NCBI GenBank assembly: GCA_036321795.1
Contig: JAWQCY010000001.1
Location: forward strand, 62,001-126,000
Reading direction: 5' to 3'
DNA: 64,000 nucleotides
Source: CAKVON01 sp902475665
GTDB taxonomy: Bacteria; Actinomycetota; Coriobacteriia; Coriobacteriales; Atopobiaceae
The notes under the pieces were generated by a model. That model was not told the DNA's origin. It searched no databases and saw only the letters and a list, made by a program, of their open reading frames with translations. This document shows, piece after piece, positions 20,005 to 28,837 of this stretch. Within the stretch, counting starts at the first letter, position 1; each line of letters begins with the position of its first letter. Position numbers and translations under genes: made by a program.

Positions 20005-20631
20005 ATGTCCAACATCGAAATCAAGAACGCGGAGGGAAAGACGGTCGATACCGTCGAGTTCTCCTCTGACGTCTTCGGCATCGAGCCGAACATTGCCGTC
20101 ACCCACCAGGTCGTGGTGTGCCAGGCTTCCAACCTGCGTCAGGGCACGCACTCCACCAAGAACCGCTCCGCGGTCTCTGGCGGCGGCGTCAAGCCTTGGC
20201 GTCAGAAGGGCACCGGCCGTGCCCGTCAGGGCACCATCCGTGCCCCGCAGTGGACCGGCGGCGGCGTTGTCTTTGGCCCTACCCCGCACAGCCACGCCAA
20301 GAAGGTCAACAACAAGGAGGTCAAGCTGGCCATGCGCTCTGTCCTTTCGGGCAAGCTGCGTGACGCCGAGCTGACCCTGGTCGACTCCTTCTCCTTCGAG
20401 AAGCCCTCGACCAAGCAGGCCGTCGCCCTTCTCGCCGCCCTTGGTGTCGAGGGCAAGCGTGTGACCGTCGTTGTCGCCGACGATGACATCAACGCCTTCC
20501 TGTCGTTCCGCAACATCAAGAAGGTCAACGTCATCGGCTCCACCGAGGCCAACGCTGGCAACCTCATCGACAACGGCGCCCTCGTCATGAGCGTCGCGGT
20601 CGCGAAGCAGCTCGAGGAGGCGCTCGCATAA
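20005..20631 (+). CDS. rplD: 50S ribosomal protein L4
   Basis: 208-residue L4 of the exit tunnel. The tunnel loop region HSTKNRSAVSGGGVKPWRQKGTGRARQGTIR (in part GGGVKPWRQKGTGRARQG, near residue 62) is intact, followed by a globular domain ending LVMSVAVAKQLEEALA. AAGGAG precedes the ATG. Its stop TAA overlaps the rplW start by one base (TAATG), implying coupled translation. L4 is the autogenous regulator of S10 operons in enterobacteria. Confidence 0.97.
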   Translation: MSNIEIKNAEGKTVDTVEFSSDVFGIEPNIAVTHQVVVCQASNLRQGTHSTKNRSAVSGGGVKPWRQKGTGRARQGTIRAPQWTGGGVVFGPTPHSHAKKVNNKEVKLAMRSVLSGKLRDAELTLVDSFSFEKPSTKQAVALLAALGVEGKRVTVVVADDDINAFLSFRNIKKVNVIGSTEANAGNLIDNGALVMSVAVAKQLEEALA

Positions 20632-20927
20632 TGAACTCCGTCTACAACGTCATCATCCGCCCGGTCGTCTCCGAGCGTACGTTCGACCTCATGGGCCAGA
20701 ACAAGTACACCTTCGAGGTCGCCAAGGACGCTCCCAAGGAGGAGATCCGCGACGCCGTCGAGAAGATCTTCAACGTGCACGTCGTGAAGGTCAACACGGT
20801 TAACGTCAAGCCCAAGAACAAGCGCGTCCGCTTCGTCCAGGGCAAGACCCGCACCTGGAAGAAGGCCATCGTCACCATCGCCGAGGGTGAGTCCATCGAG
20901 ATCTTCGGCGCCCAGGCCGAGGCCTAG
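20631..20927 (+). CDS. rplW: 50S ribosomal protein L23
   Basis: 98-residue L23 at the tunnel exit, the docking site for trigger factor and SRP. Typical features are VIIRPVVSERTFDLM at the start, KYTFEVAKDAPKEEIRDAVEKIF in the middle and the basic loop VKPKNKRVRFVQGKTRTWKKA. It overlaps the rplD stop by one base and so has no room for an independent leader. A strong GC hairpin follows, then 160 bases to rplB. Confidence 0.97.
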   Translation: MNSVYNVIIRPVVSERTFDLMGQNKYTFEVAKDAPKEEIRDAVEKIFNVHVVKVNTVNVKPKNKRVRFVQGKTRTWKKAIVTIAEGESIEIFGAQAEA

Positions 20928-20942
20928 TTCCATCAGCACCTC

Positions 20943-20964
20943 CGCCCCCGCACGAGCGGGGGCG
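20943..20964 (+). other. Strong GC hairpin between rplW and rplB
   Basis: Perfect 9-bp stem CGCCCCCGC/GCGGGGGCG with loop ACGA and no T run after it. It may slow or partly stop transcription or protect the upstream message; downstream rplB has no clear promoter in the remaining 120 bases. Confidence 0.5.
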
Positions 20965-21086
20965 TAAGTCTGGTGCCGCGTCTATGGATACGCGCGGTAC
21001 CGTGGTAATCCGGCGTCACCTCGCCGGGGCACGCCGTTGCCCCAATCCCTGAGCGGGGCGGCTAACGGATAAGAAGGGAAAGTTTC

Positions 21087-21920
<834 letters not shown>

Positions 21921-21950
21921 TCGGAACACGAGTAGTAGGAGATAGCAAGA

Positions 21951-22211
21951 ATGAGCAGAAGTCTCAAGAAGGGCCCGTTCGTGGAGACTCGCCTCCTCGC
22001 GCGTGTCGCCGCGATGAACGAGGCCGGCAAGAAGGAGGTCGTCAAGACCTGGTCGCGCTCCTCGACCATCTTCCCCGAGATGGTCGGTCACACGATCGCC
22101 GTCCACGACGGCCGCAAGCACGTCCCCGTGTACGTCACCGAGTCCATGGTTGGTCACAAGCTGGGCGAGTTTGCCCCGACCCGCACGTTCCGTGGTCACA
22201 AGAAGGCTTAA
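21951..22211 (+). CDS. rpsS: 30S ribosomal protein S19
   Basis: 86-residue S19 of the 30S head that pairs with S13 at the A-site finger. SRSLKKGPFVETRLLARV opens the protein, VKTWSRSSTIFPEMVGHTIAVHDG (in part WSRSSTIFPEMVGHTI) is the conserved core and PTRTFRGHKKA the end. A TAGGAGA site precedes the ATG. It lies 30 bases from rplB and 15 from rplV in a densely packed operon. Nothing in it departs from the family. Confidence 0.97.
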   Translation: MSRSLKKGPFVETRLLARVAAMNEAGKKEVVKTWSRSSTIFPEMVGHTIAVHDGRKHVPVYVTESMVGHKLGEFAPTRTFRGHKKA

Positions 22212-22226
22212 GGGAGGTAACGAGTA

Positions 22227-22589
22227 ATGGCTAACAACACTGCCTCCAACGAGGTCCGCGCCACCGCCAAGTACGTGCGCATTGCCCCCCGTAAGGCCCG
22301 TCTGGTCGTTGACCAGATTCGCAACAAGACCGTCGAGAAGGCTCTCGAGACGCTGCAGTTCACGCAGCGTGCCGCTGCCGTCGACGTCGAGAAGGTTCTG
22401 CGTTCGGCTGTTGCCAACGCCGAGAACAACAACGGCATGAACCCGAACAACCTGGTTGTCAAGGCTGCCTACGTTGACGAGGGCCCGACGCTCAAGCGCA
22501 TCCGTCCTCGCGCCAAGGGCTCCGCTTCGCGCATCAACAAGCGCACGAGCCACATCACCGTCATCGTCGCTCCCCGAAAGGAGGCGTAG
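22227..22589 (+). CDS. rplV: 50S ribosomal protein L22
   Basis: 120-residue L22, whose beta-hairpin lines the exit tunnel. VRATAKYVRIAPRKARLVVDQIR (in part KYVRIAPRKARLVVDQIR) is the family signature and the hairpin is in the segment GPTLKRIRPRAKGSASRINKRTSHITV (in part LKRIRPRAKGSASRI). GGGAGGTAA precedes the ATG. No insertion of the kind linked to macrolide resistance is visible in the hairpin. rpsC begins seven bases after the stop. Confidence 0.97.
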   Translation: MANNTASNEVRATAKYVRIAPRKARLVVDQIRNKTVEKALETLQFTQRAAAVDVEKVLRSAVANAENNNGMNPNNLVVKAAYVDEGPTLKRIRPRAKGSASRINKRTSHITVIVAPRKEA

Positions 22590-22596
22590 GGAAAGC

Positions 22597-23303
<707 letters not shown>

Positions 23304-23304
<1 letters not shown>

Positions 23305-23732
23305 TGCTGGCTCCTAAGCGAATTCGTCACCGTAAGGTTCAGCGTGGCTCCATGAAGGGCCAGGCCAAGGGTGGTACCCAGCTCAACTTCGGCGATTACG
23401 GCCTGCGTGCCGAGGAGGCCCACTGGATCACCAACCGTCAGATCGAGGCCGCTCGTATCGCCATGACCCGTTACATGAAGCGTGGCGGTAAGGTCTGGAT
23501 CACCATCTTCCCGGACAAGCCCATCACCAAGAAGCCCGCCGAGACCCGCATGGGCTCCGGTAAGGGTAACCCCGAGGAGTGGGTGGCCGTCGTCAAGCCC
23601 GGCCGCATCATGTTCGAGATCACCGGCGTCAGCGAGGAAGTTGCCAAGGAGGCCCTGCGTCTCGCTCAGCACAAGATGCCGATCAAGACCAAGATCGTCG
23701 CCCGCGCCGATCAGGCTGGGGAGGATAAGTAA
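23304..23732 (+). CDS. rplP: 50S ribosomal protein L16
   Basis: 142-residue L16 next to the A site. LAPKRIRHRKVQRGSMKGQAKGG at the start (in part HRKVQRGSMKGQAKG) and the segment TRMGSGKGNPEEWVAVVKPGRIMFE (in part RMGSGKGNPEEWVAVVKPG) are diagnostic. The start overlaps the rpsC stop by one base and is served by GAGAGGAGG. rpmC begins directly after the stop, so L16 and L29 are coupled. Confidence 0.97.
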
Positions 23733-23948
23733 ATGAAGTCGACCGAACTCCGCGAGCTCTCCGACCAGGAGCTCTCCAAGAAGCTCGAGGATACCCGCGC
23801 CGAGCTCTTTAACCTGCGTTTCCAGATGGCCACCAGCCAGCTGGACAACACGGCTCGCGTCACCACCGTCAAGCGTGACATTGCCCGAATCCAGACCGAG
23901 ATTCGTGCCCGTCAGATCGCGGCGCAGAAGAGCGCTGCGGCCAACTAG
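23733..23948 (+). CDS. rpmC: 50S ribosomal protein L29
   Basis: 71-residue, mostly helical L29 near the tunnel exit. The family signature LFNLRFQMATSQLDNT lies near residue 25 and KRDIARIQTEIRAR near residue 47. GGGGAGGATAAG overlaps the end of rplP and serves as the ribosome site, with the ATG immediately after the preceding stop. rpsQ follows 17 bases downstream. A short alanine-rich tail is the only variable part. Confidence 0.96.
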   Translation: MKSTELRELSDQELSKKLEDTRAELFNLRFQMATSQLDNTARVTTVKRDIARIQTEIRARQIAAQKSAAAN

Positions 23949-23965
23949 ATCGCAGGAGATACACA

Positions 23966-24232
23966 ATGAGCGATACCGAAAACAGGAACGCGCGTAAGGT
24001 TCGCACCGGGGTCGTCACGTCTATCTCTGGCGAGAAGACCGTGACCGTCACGATTTCCGAGCGCAAGCCTCACCCGAAGTACGGCAAGATGATGACCACG
24101 ACTAAGAAGCTCCACGCTCACGACGAGGAGCAGGTCTGCGGCCTGGGCGACACCGTCAAGGTCATGGAGACCCGCCCCCTGTCCAAGACCAAGCGTTGGC
24201 GCGTCGTCGAGATCGTCGAGAAGGCCAAGTAA
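23966..24232 (+). CDS. rpsQ: 30S ribosomal protein S17
   Basis: 88-residue S17, a primary 16S rRNA binder of OB fold. After a short polar start it reads ARKVRTGVVTSISGEKTVTV and KPHPKYGKMMTTTKKLHAHDE, then GDTVKVMETRPLSKTKRWRVVEIVEKAK (in part METRPLSKTKRWRVVEI), all typical. CAGGAG precedes the ATG. The 77 bases to rplN contain no strong terminator. Confidence 0.97.
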   Translation: MSDTENRNARKVRTGVVTSISGEKTVTVTISERKPHPKYGKMMTTTKKLHAHDEEQVCGLGDTVKVMETRPLSKTKRWRVVEIVEKAK

Positions 24233-24312
24233 GCACGACCTTTAGTTAATCCATCCAGCCAAGTGCGTCGCACGTCGGGCGCACCTCTGGCGGGAAAAGT
24301 TCGGAGGATTTG

Positions 24313-24681
24313 ATGATTCAGCAGGAGTCCATGCTCGCTGTCGCCGACAACTCTGGCGCGCGTCGCGTGAAGTGCATCAAGGTCCTGGGCGGCTCCAAGC
24401 GTCGTTACGCTCGCATCGGCGACGTCTTCGTCGGCGCTGTGCAGGAGGCCACGCCCGGTGGCAACGTTAAGAAGGGCGACATCGTCAGGTGCGTCGTCGT
24501 CCGTACCGTCAAGGAGACCCGTCGTAAGGACGGTTCCTACATCAAGTTCGACCAGAACGCCTGCGTCCTGATTCAGAAGGACGGCTCTCCGGTCGGTACC
24601 CGCATCTTCGGGCCCGTCGCCCGTGAGCTGCGTGATCGCAAGTACATGAAGATCGTCTCGCTCGCACCCGAGACGCTGTAG
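24313..24681 (+). CDS. rplN: 50S ribosomal protein L14
   Basis: 122-residue L14 at the subunit interface, starting MIQQESMLAVADNSGARRV. The in-frame TTG three bases earlier is rejected because the CGGAGGA ribosome site would abut it and because ATG gives exactly 122 residues, the family norm. KKGDIVRCVVVRTVKETRRKDGSYIKFDQNA (in part VVVRTVKETRRKDGSYIKF) and GPVARELR complete the signature. rplX follows after 16 bases. Confidence 0.97.
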   Translation: MIQQESMLAVADNSGARRVKCIKVLGGSKRRYARIGDVFVGAVQEATPGGNVKKGDIVRCVVVRTVKETRRKDGSYIKFDQNACVLIQKDGSPVGTRIFGPVARELRDRKYMKIVSLAPETL

Positions 24682-24697
24682 GCAAGGGAGCGCACGC

Positions 24698-25000
24698 ATG
24701 CCTAAGATGAACGTCAAGAAGGACGACCTGGTCCAGGTCCTGTCCGGCAAGGACAAGGGCAAGCAGGGCAAGGTGCTCCGCGCCCTCCCCGCCAAGGGCA
24801 AGGTCGTTGTCGAGGGTGTCGCCATCGTCAAGAAGGCCACTCGTCCCAACCCCAACAACCAGGCCGGCGGCATCGTGTCGCAGGAGGCCGCGATCGACGT
24901 CTCCAACGTCGCCCTCGTGTGCCCCAAGTGCGGCAAGCCGACCCGCGTCGGTCACCAGGACGGCAAGCGCGTCTGCAAGAAGTGCGGCGAGCTGTTCTAG
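24698..25000 (+). CDS. rplX: 50S ribosomal protein L24
   Basis: 100-residue L24, an assembly initiator with a KOW motif (VQVLSGKDKGKQGKVLRALP, near residue 12). NPNNQAGGIVSQEAAIDVSNVALVCPKCGKPTR (in part QEAAIDVSNVALVCPKC) adds a CPKC and later CKKCG pair, so the carboxy-terminal region may bind zinc, as in several actinobacterial and Firmicutes L24 proteins. CAAGGGAG precedes the ATG. A strong terminator 40 bases downstream ends the operon here, before rplE. Confidence 0.96.
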   Translation: MPKMNVKKDDLVQVLSGKDKGKQGKVLRALPAKGKVVVEGVAIVKKATRPNPNNQAGGIVSQEAAIDVSNVALVCPKCGKPTRVGHQDGKRVCKKCGELF

Positions 25001-25040
25001 TCATTGCCGGGTAGCACCCGGACATGCCAGTGACAAATTG

Positions 25041-25075
25041 AAGGACCCCGACATCAGCCGGGGTCCTTCTTTCTT
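25041..25075 (+). terminator. Intrinsic terminator after rplX
   Basis: Perfect 10-bp stem AAGGACCCCG/CGGGGTCCTT followed by CTTTCTT. It splits the usual S10-spc continuum between rplX and rplE. Confidence 0.9.
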
Positions 25076-25134
25076 ATAGAGGACTCCCTTTGAATGAATG
25101 ACCCGCTGTCGAGAGGCGCCTCGAGCTCGAAGTC

Positions 25135-25144
25135 CTTCTCGGCA
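25135..25144 (+). repeat. Single copy of CTTCTCGGCA upstream of the rplE unit
   Basis: Exact match in the 338-base rplX-rplE gap, about 200 bases before rplE. Confidence 0.5.
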
Positions 25145-25187
25145 GTTGGCTCGACAATGTGTGCAAACGACGAATGCCAGAAGAGCC

Positions 25188-25216
25188 TGGATTTTCCCTG
25201 GCGCAGGGCATATTAT
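25188..25216 (+). promoter_or_regulatory. Possible promoter of the rplE operon
   Basis: TATTAT at 25211-25216 is a good -10; the -35 at 17 bases is only TGGATT (25188-25193). A new promoter is expected because a terminator lies upstream. Confidence 0.5.
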
Positions 25217-25225
25217 TTGAACCTG

Positions 25226-25257
25226 CGTCACTACATAGGGACATTTATGTAGCGACG
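25226..25257 (+). promoter_or_regulatory. 5'-terminal hairpin in the rplE leader
   Basis: CGTC-A-CTACATA (25226-25237) pairs with TATGTAG-C-GACG (25246-25257), loop GGGACATT. It would start within a few bases of the predicted transcription start, so it may shield the 5' end or be a regulatory site. The rest of the leader to 25338 shows GC-rich stems but no gene. Confidence 0.5.
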
Positions 25258-25338
25258 TGGTAATGGCTCCCGACTGGCCAGGTCGGGGGGCGCGAGGTTG
25301 GTCCCCGCGCACAATCCACCATGAGTGAAGGAGAGAAC

Positions 25339-25905
25339 ATGGCCGAGAAGCAGGACGCTTACGTCCCCCGCCTCAAGGAGCAGTACTACGCCACCGTGCG
25401 TGACGAGCTCCAGAAGCAGTTCAACTACAGCAACGTGCACCTCATCCCCAAGTTCGAGAAGATCGTCGTGAACATGGGTGTCGGCGAGGCTGCCACCGAT
25501 TCCAAGGCCATCGACGGTGCCGTCGCTGACCTGACCGCCATCACCGGCCAGAAGCCGATGGTCACCCGTGCCCGTAAGTCCATCGCCACCTTCCACCTGC
25601 GCGCTGGCATGCCCATCGGCGCCAAGGTCACCCTTCGTGGCGACCGTATGTGGGAGTTCCTGGACCGCCTGATTGCCGTCGCGATTCCTCGCATCCGCGA
25701 CTTCCGCGGCATCTCCAGCAAGTCCTTCGACGGCCGTGGCAACTTCTCCATGGGCGTCACCGAGCAGTCCATCTTCCCCGAGATTGACTTCGACAAGATT
25801 GACCACTCTCGCGGCATGGACATCACCATCGTCACCACCGCCGCCACTGACGAGGAGGGCAAGGCTCTGCTTCAGGCCTTCCACTTCCCGTTCAAGCAGG
25901 ACTAG
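25339..25905 (+). CDS. rplE: 50S ribosomal protein L5
   Basis: 188-residue 5S rRNA-binding protein. ATG 25339 is preferred over the in-frame ATG at 25321 because GAAGGAGAG lies between them and gives the normal length. Signatures: YSNVHLIPKFEKIVVNMGVG near residue 32, ARKSIATFHLRAGMPIGAKVTLRG near 79 (in part FHLRAGMPIGAKVTLRG) and RDFRGISSKSFDGRGNFSMG near 124. It opens a separate unit, rplE-rpsN-rpsH-rplF and onward, with its own long leader. Confidence 0.97.
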   Translation: MAEKQDAYVPRLKEQYYATVRDELQKQFNYSNVHLIPKFEKIVVNMGVGEAATDSKAIDGAVADLTAITGQKPMVTRARKSIATFHLRAGMPIGAKVTLRGDRMWEFLDRLIAVAIPRIRDFRGISSKSFDGRGNFSMGVTEQSIFPEIDFDKIDHSRGMDITIVTTAATDEEGKALLQAFHFPFKQD

Positions 25906-25971
25906 CGGCAACTAACTATTTGGTAAGTCGCGCCCCGGGAAAGCCCGGGACGGCTTCAAGAAGGAGGATTT

Positions 25972-26157
25972 GTGGCTAAGACTTCGATGATCGTCAAGGC
26001 TTCGCGTGAGCCGAAGTTCTCGACGCGCGCGCAGAACCGCTGCCAGCGTTGTGGGCGTCCCCACTCCGTTTACCGCAAGTTCGGTCTGTGCCGTGTCTGC
26101 TTCCGCGAACTCGCGAGCAAGGGCGAGCTTCCCGGCGTCAAGAAGGCCAGCTGGTAA
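25972..26157 (+). CDS. rpsN: 30S ribosomal protein S14, type Z
   Basis: 61-residue zinc-containing S14 of the 30S head. The four zinc-ligand cysteines are in CQRCGRPHSVYRKFGLCRVC (residues about 24-43), the mark of the short type Z form. The protein begins AKTSMIVKASREPKFSTRAQ. GTG start with AAGGAGGA immediately upstream. It sits between rplE and rpsH as in most Gram-positive bacteria; a longer zinc-independent paralogue often exists elsewhere but is not in this window. Confidence 0.96.
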   Translation: MAKTSMIVKASREPKFSTRAQNRCQRCGRPHSVYRKFGLCRVCFRELASKGELPGVKKASW

Positions 26158-26254
26158 CAGCTGACTGCGTCGGAGCAGTCGCGTCCAGGCGTTGCCACCA
26201 CGGGTGGTAGCGAACCGAGCGCGGGAATTCATCCCTAACGAAGGAGAACACTAC

Positions 26255-26653
26255 ATGAACGTTACCGATCCCATCGCGGACATGCTGACGCGCATCCGCA
26301 ACGCGAACTCCGCGAGCAAGGCCACGGTCTCCATGCCGTCGTCCAAGGTGCTCGTCGAGGTCGCTCGCGTCATCACCGAGGAGGGTTACGTCGAGGGCTA
26401 CACGGTCGAGGACACCAAGCCCCAGAAGACCCTCACCATCACCCTCAAGTACGGCCCCAAGCGCTCCAAGGTCATCAAGGGCATCAAGCGCATCTCCAAG
26501 CCTGGTCTGCGCAAGTACTCCTCTGCCGAGGACCTGCCCCGCGTCCTCGGTGGCCTCGGCACCGCCGTCATCTCCACCTCCAAGGGCATGATGTGCGACC
26601 GCGACGCCCGTAAGCTCGGCGTCGGCGGCGAGATTATCGCCTTCGTCTGGTAA
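26255..26653 (+). CDS. rpsH: 30S ribosomal protein S8
   Basis: 132-residue S8, which binds the central 16S domain and represses the spc operon in E. coli. It begins NVTDPIADMLTRIRNAN and ends with GVGGEIIAFVW; STSKGMMCDRDARK is the conserved RNA-contact segment near residue 107. ATG 26255 follows GAAGGAGAA; an upstream in-frame codon at 26192 has no ribosome site. The 97-base gap before it includes a short stem around CGTTGCCACCACGGGTGGTAGCG but no recognised S8 target. Confidence 0.97.
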   Translation: MNVTDPIADMLTRIRNANSASKATVSMPSSKVLVEVARVITEEGYVEGYTVEDTKPQKTLTITLKYGPKRSKVIKGIKRISKPGLRKYSSAEDLPRVLGGLGTAVISTSKGMMCDRDARKLGVGGEIIAFVW

Positions 26654-26682
26654 CACTCGGCAGGAAAAGGAAAGGAGACACC

Positions 26683-27219
26683 GTGTCTCGTATCGGTAAG
26701 AAGCCTGTCCAGATTCCCGCCGGAGTCACCGTGGCAGTCAATGGCAACAACGTTTCCGTTAAGGGTTCCAAGGGCGAGCTGAACCGCTCGTTCTCCGAGC
26801 TCGTCAACATCGCCGTGGAGGGCGAGGAGGTCCTCGTCACCCGCGTTGACGACTCCACCGCCTCTAACGCGCAGCAGGGTCTCACCCGCACCCTCATCAA
26901 CAACATGGTCATCGGCGTTTCCGAGGGCTATTCCAAGAAGCTCGAGCTGACGGGTGTCGGCTACCGTGCTTCCCTCAAGGGCAAGGACCTCGACCTCTCC
27001 CTGGGCTATTCGCACCCCGTCATCTACGTCGCTCCCGAGGGCATCAGCTTCGAGGTGCCTGACAACACCCACATCACCGTCAAGGGCATCTCCAAGGAGC
27101 AGGTCGGCCAGGTTGCCGCCGAGATTCGCATGAAGCGTCCTCCCGAGCCGTACAAGGGCAAGGGCATCCACTATGAGGGCGAGCACATCCGCCGCAAGCT
27201 CGGCAAGGCCGCCAAGTAA
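26683..27219 (+). CDS. rplF: 50S ribosomal protein L6
   Basis: 178-residue L6 at the base of the stalk, made of two similar domains. SRIGKKPVQIPAGVTV opens it; YSKKLELTGVGYRASLKGKDL (in part LELTGVGYRASLKG) links the halves, and IRMKRPPEPYKGKGIHYEGE near residue 150 is the carboxy-terminal signature. GTG start after AAAGGAGA. Gap to rplR is 64 bases and holds a CCGCCACC/GGTGGCGG hairpin without a T run. Confidence 0.97.
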   Translation: MSRIGKKPVQIPAGVTVAVNGNNVSVKGSKGELNRSFSELVNIAVEGEEVLVTRVDDSTASNAQQGLTRTLINNMVIGVSEGYSKKLELTGVGYRASLKGKDLDLSLGYSHPVIYVAPEGISFEVPDNTHITVKGISKEQVGQVAAEIRMKRPPEPYKGKGIHYEGEHIRRKLGKAAK

Positions 27220-27283
27220 ACCCCGCTCCGCGAGGTAGGTTAGACCGCCACCCCGTTAGGTGGCGGCACGAAAAGGAGTAGCA

Positions 27284-27652
27284 ATGAACAAGCAGAAGGC
27301 TAAGCAGCTCGGCCTCAAGCGCCGTCAGCGCCGCGTTCGTGCCAAGGTCAACGGCACCGCCGAGCGTCCGCGCCTCGCCGTGCACCGCACCAACGCTCAC
27401 ATCTACGCTCAGGTCATCGATGACGTCACCTCGACGACCATCTGCTCTGCGTCGACCCTTGACCCCGAGTTCCGTGCCACCGGCAAGCTGGGCTCCAACA
27501 AGGAGGCCGCTGAGTTCGTTGGCGAGCTCGTCGCCAAGCGCGCCCTGGACAAGGGCGTCACCACGGTCACCTTTGACCGTGGCGGCCGCATCTACCACGG
27601 CCGTGTCAAGGCTCTCGCAGACGGCGCCCGCAACGCGGGCCTGAAGTTCTAG
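27284..27652 (+). CDS. rplR: 50S ribosomal protein L18
   Basis: 122-residue 5S rRNA-binding L18. A basic amino terminus (KAKQLGLKRRQRRVRAKVNG) precedes RPRLAVHRTNAHIYAQVIDD, and the end reads FDRGGRIYHGRVKALADGARNAGLKF (in part RGGRIYHGRVKALADGAR), all typical. ATG 27284 follows AAAAGGAG; the earlier in-frame codon at 27260 lies within the intergenic hairpin. rpsE starts 12 bases after the stop. Confidence 0.97.
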   Translation: MNKQKAKQLGLKRRQRRVRAKVNGTAERPRLAVHRTNAHIYAQVIDDVTSTTICSASTLDPEFRATGKLGSNKEAAEFVGELVAKRALDKGVTTVTFDRGGRIYHGRVKALADGARNAGLKF

Positions 27653-27664
27653 GAGGATTGAATA

Positions 27665-28186
27665 ATGGCACGTGATCGTAAGCGCCAGCAGGACAGCGAC
27701 CTTCAGGAGCGCGTCGTCTACATCCGTCGTGTCTCGAAGACCGTCAAGGGCGGCCGTCGCATGAGCCTTGTCGCTCTCGTCGTCGTTGGCGACGGCAAGG
27801 GCAAGGTCGGTATTGGTACCGGCCGCTCCGCCGAGGTGCCCCTGGCCATCCAGAAGGCCGTCGACGACGCCAAGAAGAACATGTTCACGGTTCCCGTCAC
27901 CGAGTCTGGCTCCATCCCCCACGCAGTTGATGGTCGCTTCGGCGCTGGCCGCGTCCTGATTCGCCCGGCCATCGAGGGTACCGGTGTCATTGCCGGTGGC
28001 CCCGTCCGTCCGCTGTTTGAGCTCGCCGGCATCACCAACATCCTGGCCAACTCGCTCGGCACCGATAACGCCCTGAACATGATCAAGGCTGCCGCTGAGG
28101 GCCTCAAGCAGCTCGAGAGCCCCGAGCAGACCGCCGAGCGTCGCGGCATCACCGTCGCGCAGATGTTCGTCGGGAAGGAGAACTAG
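27665..28186 (+). CDS. rpsE: 30S ribosomal protein S5
   Basis: 173-residue S5 of the 30S body, involved in decoding accuracy and mRNA helicase activity. After a polar start it has the dsRNA-binding-like block RVVYIRRVSKTVKGGRRMSLVALVVVGD (in part RRVSKTVKGGRRMSLVALV) and the carboxy-terminal VRPLFELAGITNILANSLGTDN. The loop where spectinomycin-resistance changes map (KGGRR) looks normal. AGGAGG sits before the ATG, and rpmD follows after two bases. Confidence 0.97.
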   Translation: MARDRKRQQDSDLQERVVYIRRVSKTVKGGRRMSLVALVVVGDGKGKVGIGTGRSAEVPLAIQKAVDDAKKNMFTVPVTESGSIPHAVDGRFGAGRVLIRPAIEGTGVIAGGPVRPLFELAGITNILANSLGTDNALNMIKAAAEGLKQLESPEQTAERRGITVAQMFVGKEN

Positions 28187-28188
28187 AC

Positions 28189-28377
28189 ATGGCAGACAAG
28201 ACTCTGAAGGTCACGCTGGTTCGCAGCGCCGTGGCCTCCGTCAAGAAGGACCAGACGGCCACCTGCCGCGCCATGGGCCTTCGCAAGATCGGCGACGTCG
28301 CCACCCTGCCCGACAACCCCAGCGTCCGAGGCATGATCTTCAAGGTCAAGCATCTCGTTGACGTGGAAGAGAACTAG
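28189..28377 (+). CDS. rpmD: 50S ribosomal protein L30
   Basis: 62-residue L30. The family core is DKTLKVTLVRSAVASVKKDQ followed by GLRKIGDVATLPDNPSVRGMI and the terminal VKHLVDVEE. GAAGGAG from the end of rpsE supplies the ribosome site, and only two bases separate the genes. rplO starts ten bases downstream. L30 is absent from some bacteria, but its position between rpsE and rplO is standard. Confidence 0.96.
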   Translation: MADKTLKVTLVRSAVASVKKDQTATCRAMGLRKIGDVATLPDNPSVRGMIFKVKHLVDVEEN

Positions 28378-28387
28378 GAGTCACCCA

Positions 28388-28837
28388 ATGCAGCTTCATG
28401 ATCTGCGCCCCAACGAGGGTGCCAAGAAGGCCCGCAAGCGCATCGGCCGCGGCAACTCCTCTGGTCACGGCACCACTGCCGGTCGCGGCCAGAACGGCCA
28501 GCTCTCCCGTGCCGGTGGCGGCAAGGGTGCCGGCTTCGAGGGCGGTCAGACCCCGCTCGCGATGCGTCTCCCGAAGCTCCCGGGCTTCCGCAACATCAAC
28601 CGCGTCGAGTACGCGCCTGTGAACGTCTCTCGCATCGATGCCCTCTATGCTGACGGCGAGACCGTCGACGGCGAGTCGCTCGTTGCCAAGGGCGTTATCA
28701 AGTCGGCCGACAAGCTCGTCAAGGTTCTCGGTAACGGCGAGATCACCAAGAAGGTCACCGTCAAGGTTGACAAGGTCTCCGCTTCCGCCAAGGCCAAGAT
28801 TGAGGCCGCCGGAGGAAAGGTCGAGCTCCCGTGCTAA
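28388..28837 (+). CDS. rplO: 50S ribosomal protein L15
   Basis: 149-residue late-assembly protein with a long glycine-rich, basic extension: KKARKRIGRGNSSGHGTTAG near residue 15 and GAGFEGGQTPLAMRLPKLPGF near 49 (in part EGGQTPLAMRLPKLPG). TAGGAG precedes the ATG; an in-frame codon 30 bases earlier lies inside rpmD. The final codons overlap the GTG start of secY by seven bases, so ribosomes finishing L15 can restart on secY. Confidence 0.97.
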   Translation: MQLHDLRPNEGAKKARKRIGRGNSSGHGTTAGRGQNGQLSRAGGGKGAGFEGGQTPLAMRLPKLPGFRNINRVEYAPVNVSRIDALYADGETVDGESLVAKGVIKSADKLVKVLGNGEITKKVTVKVDKVSASAKAKIEAAGGKVELPC

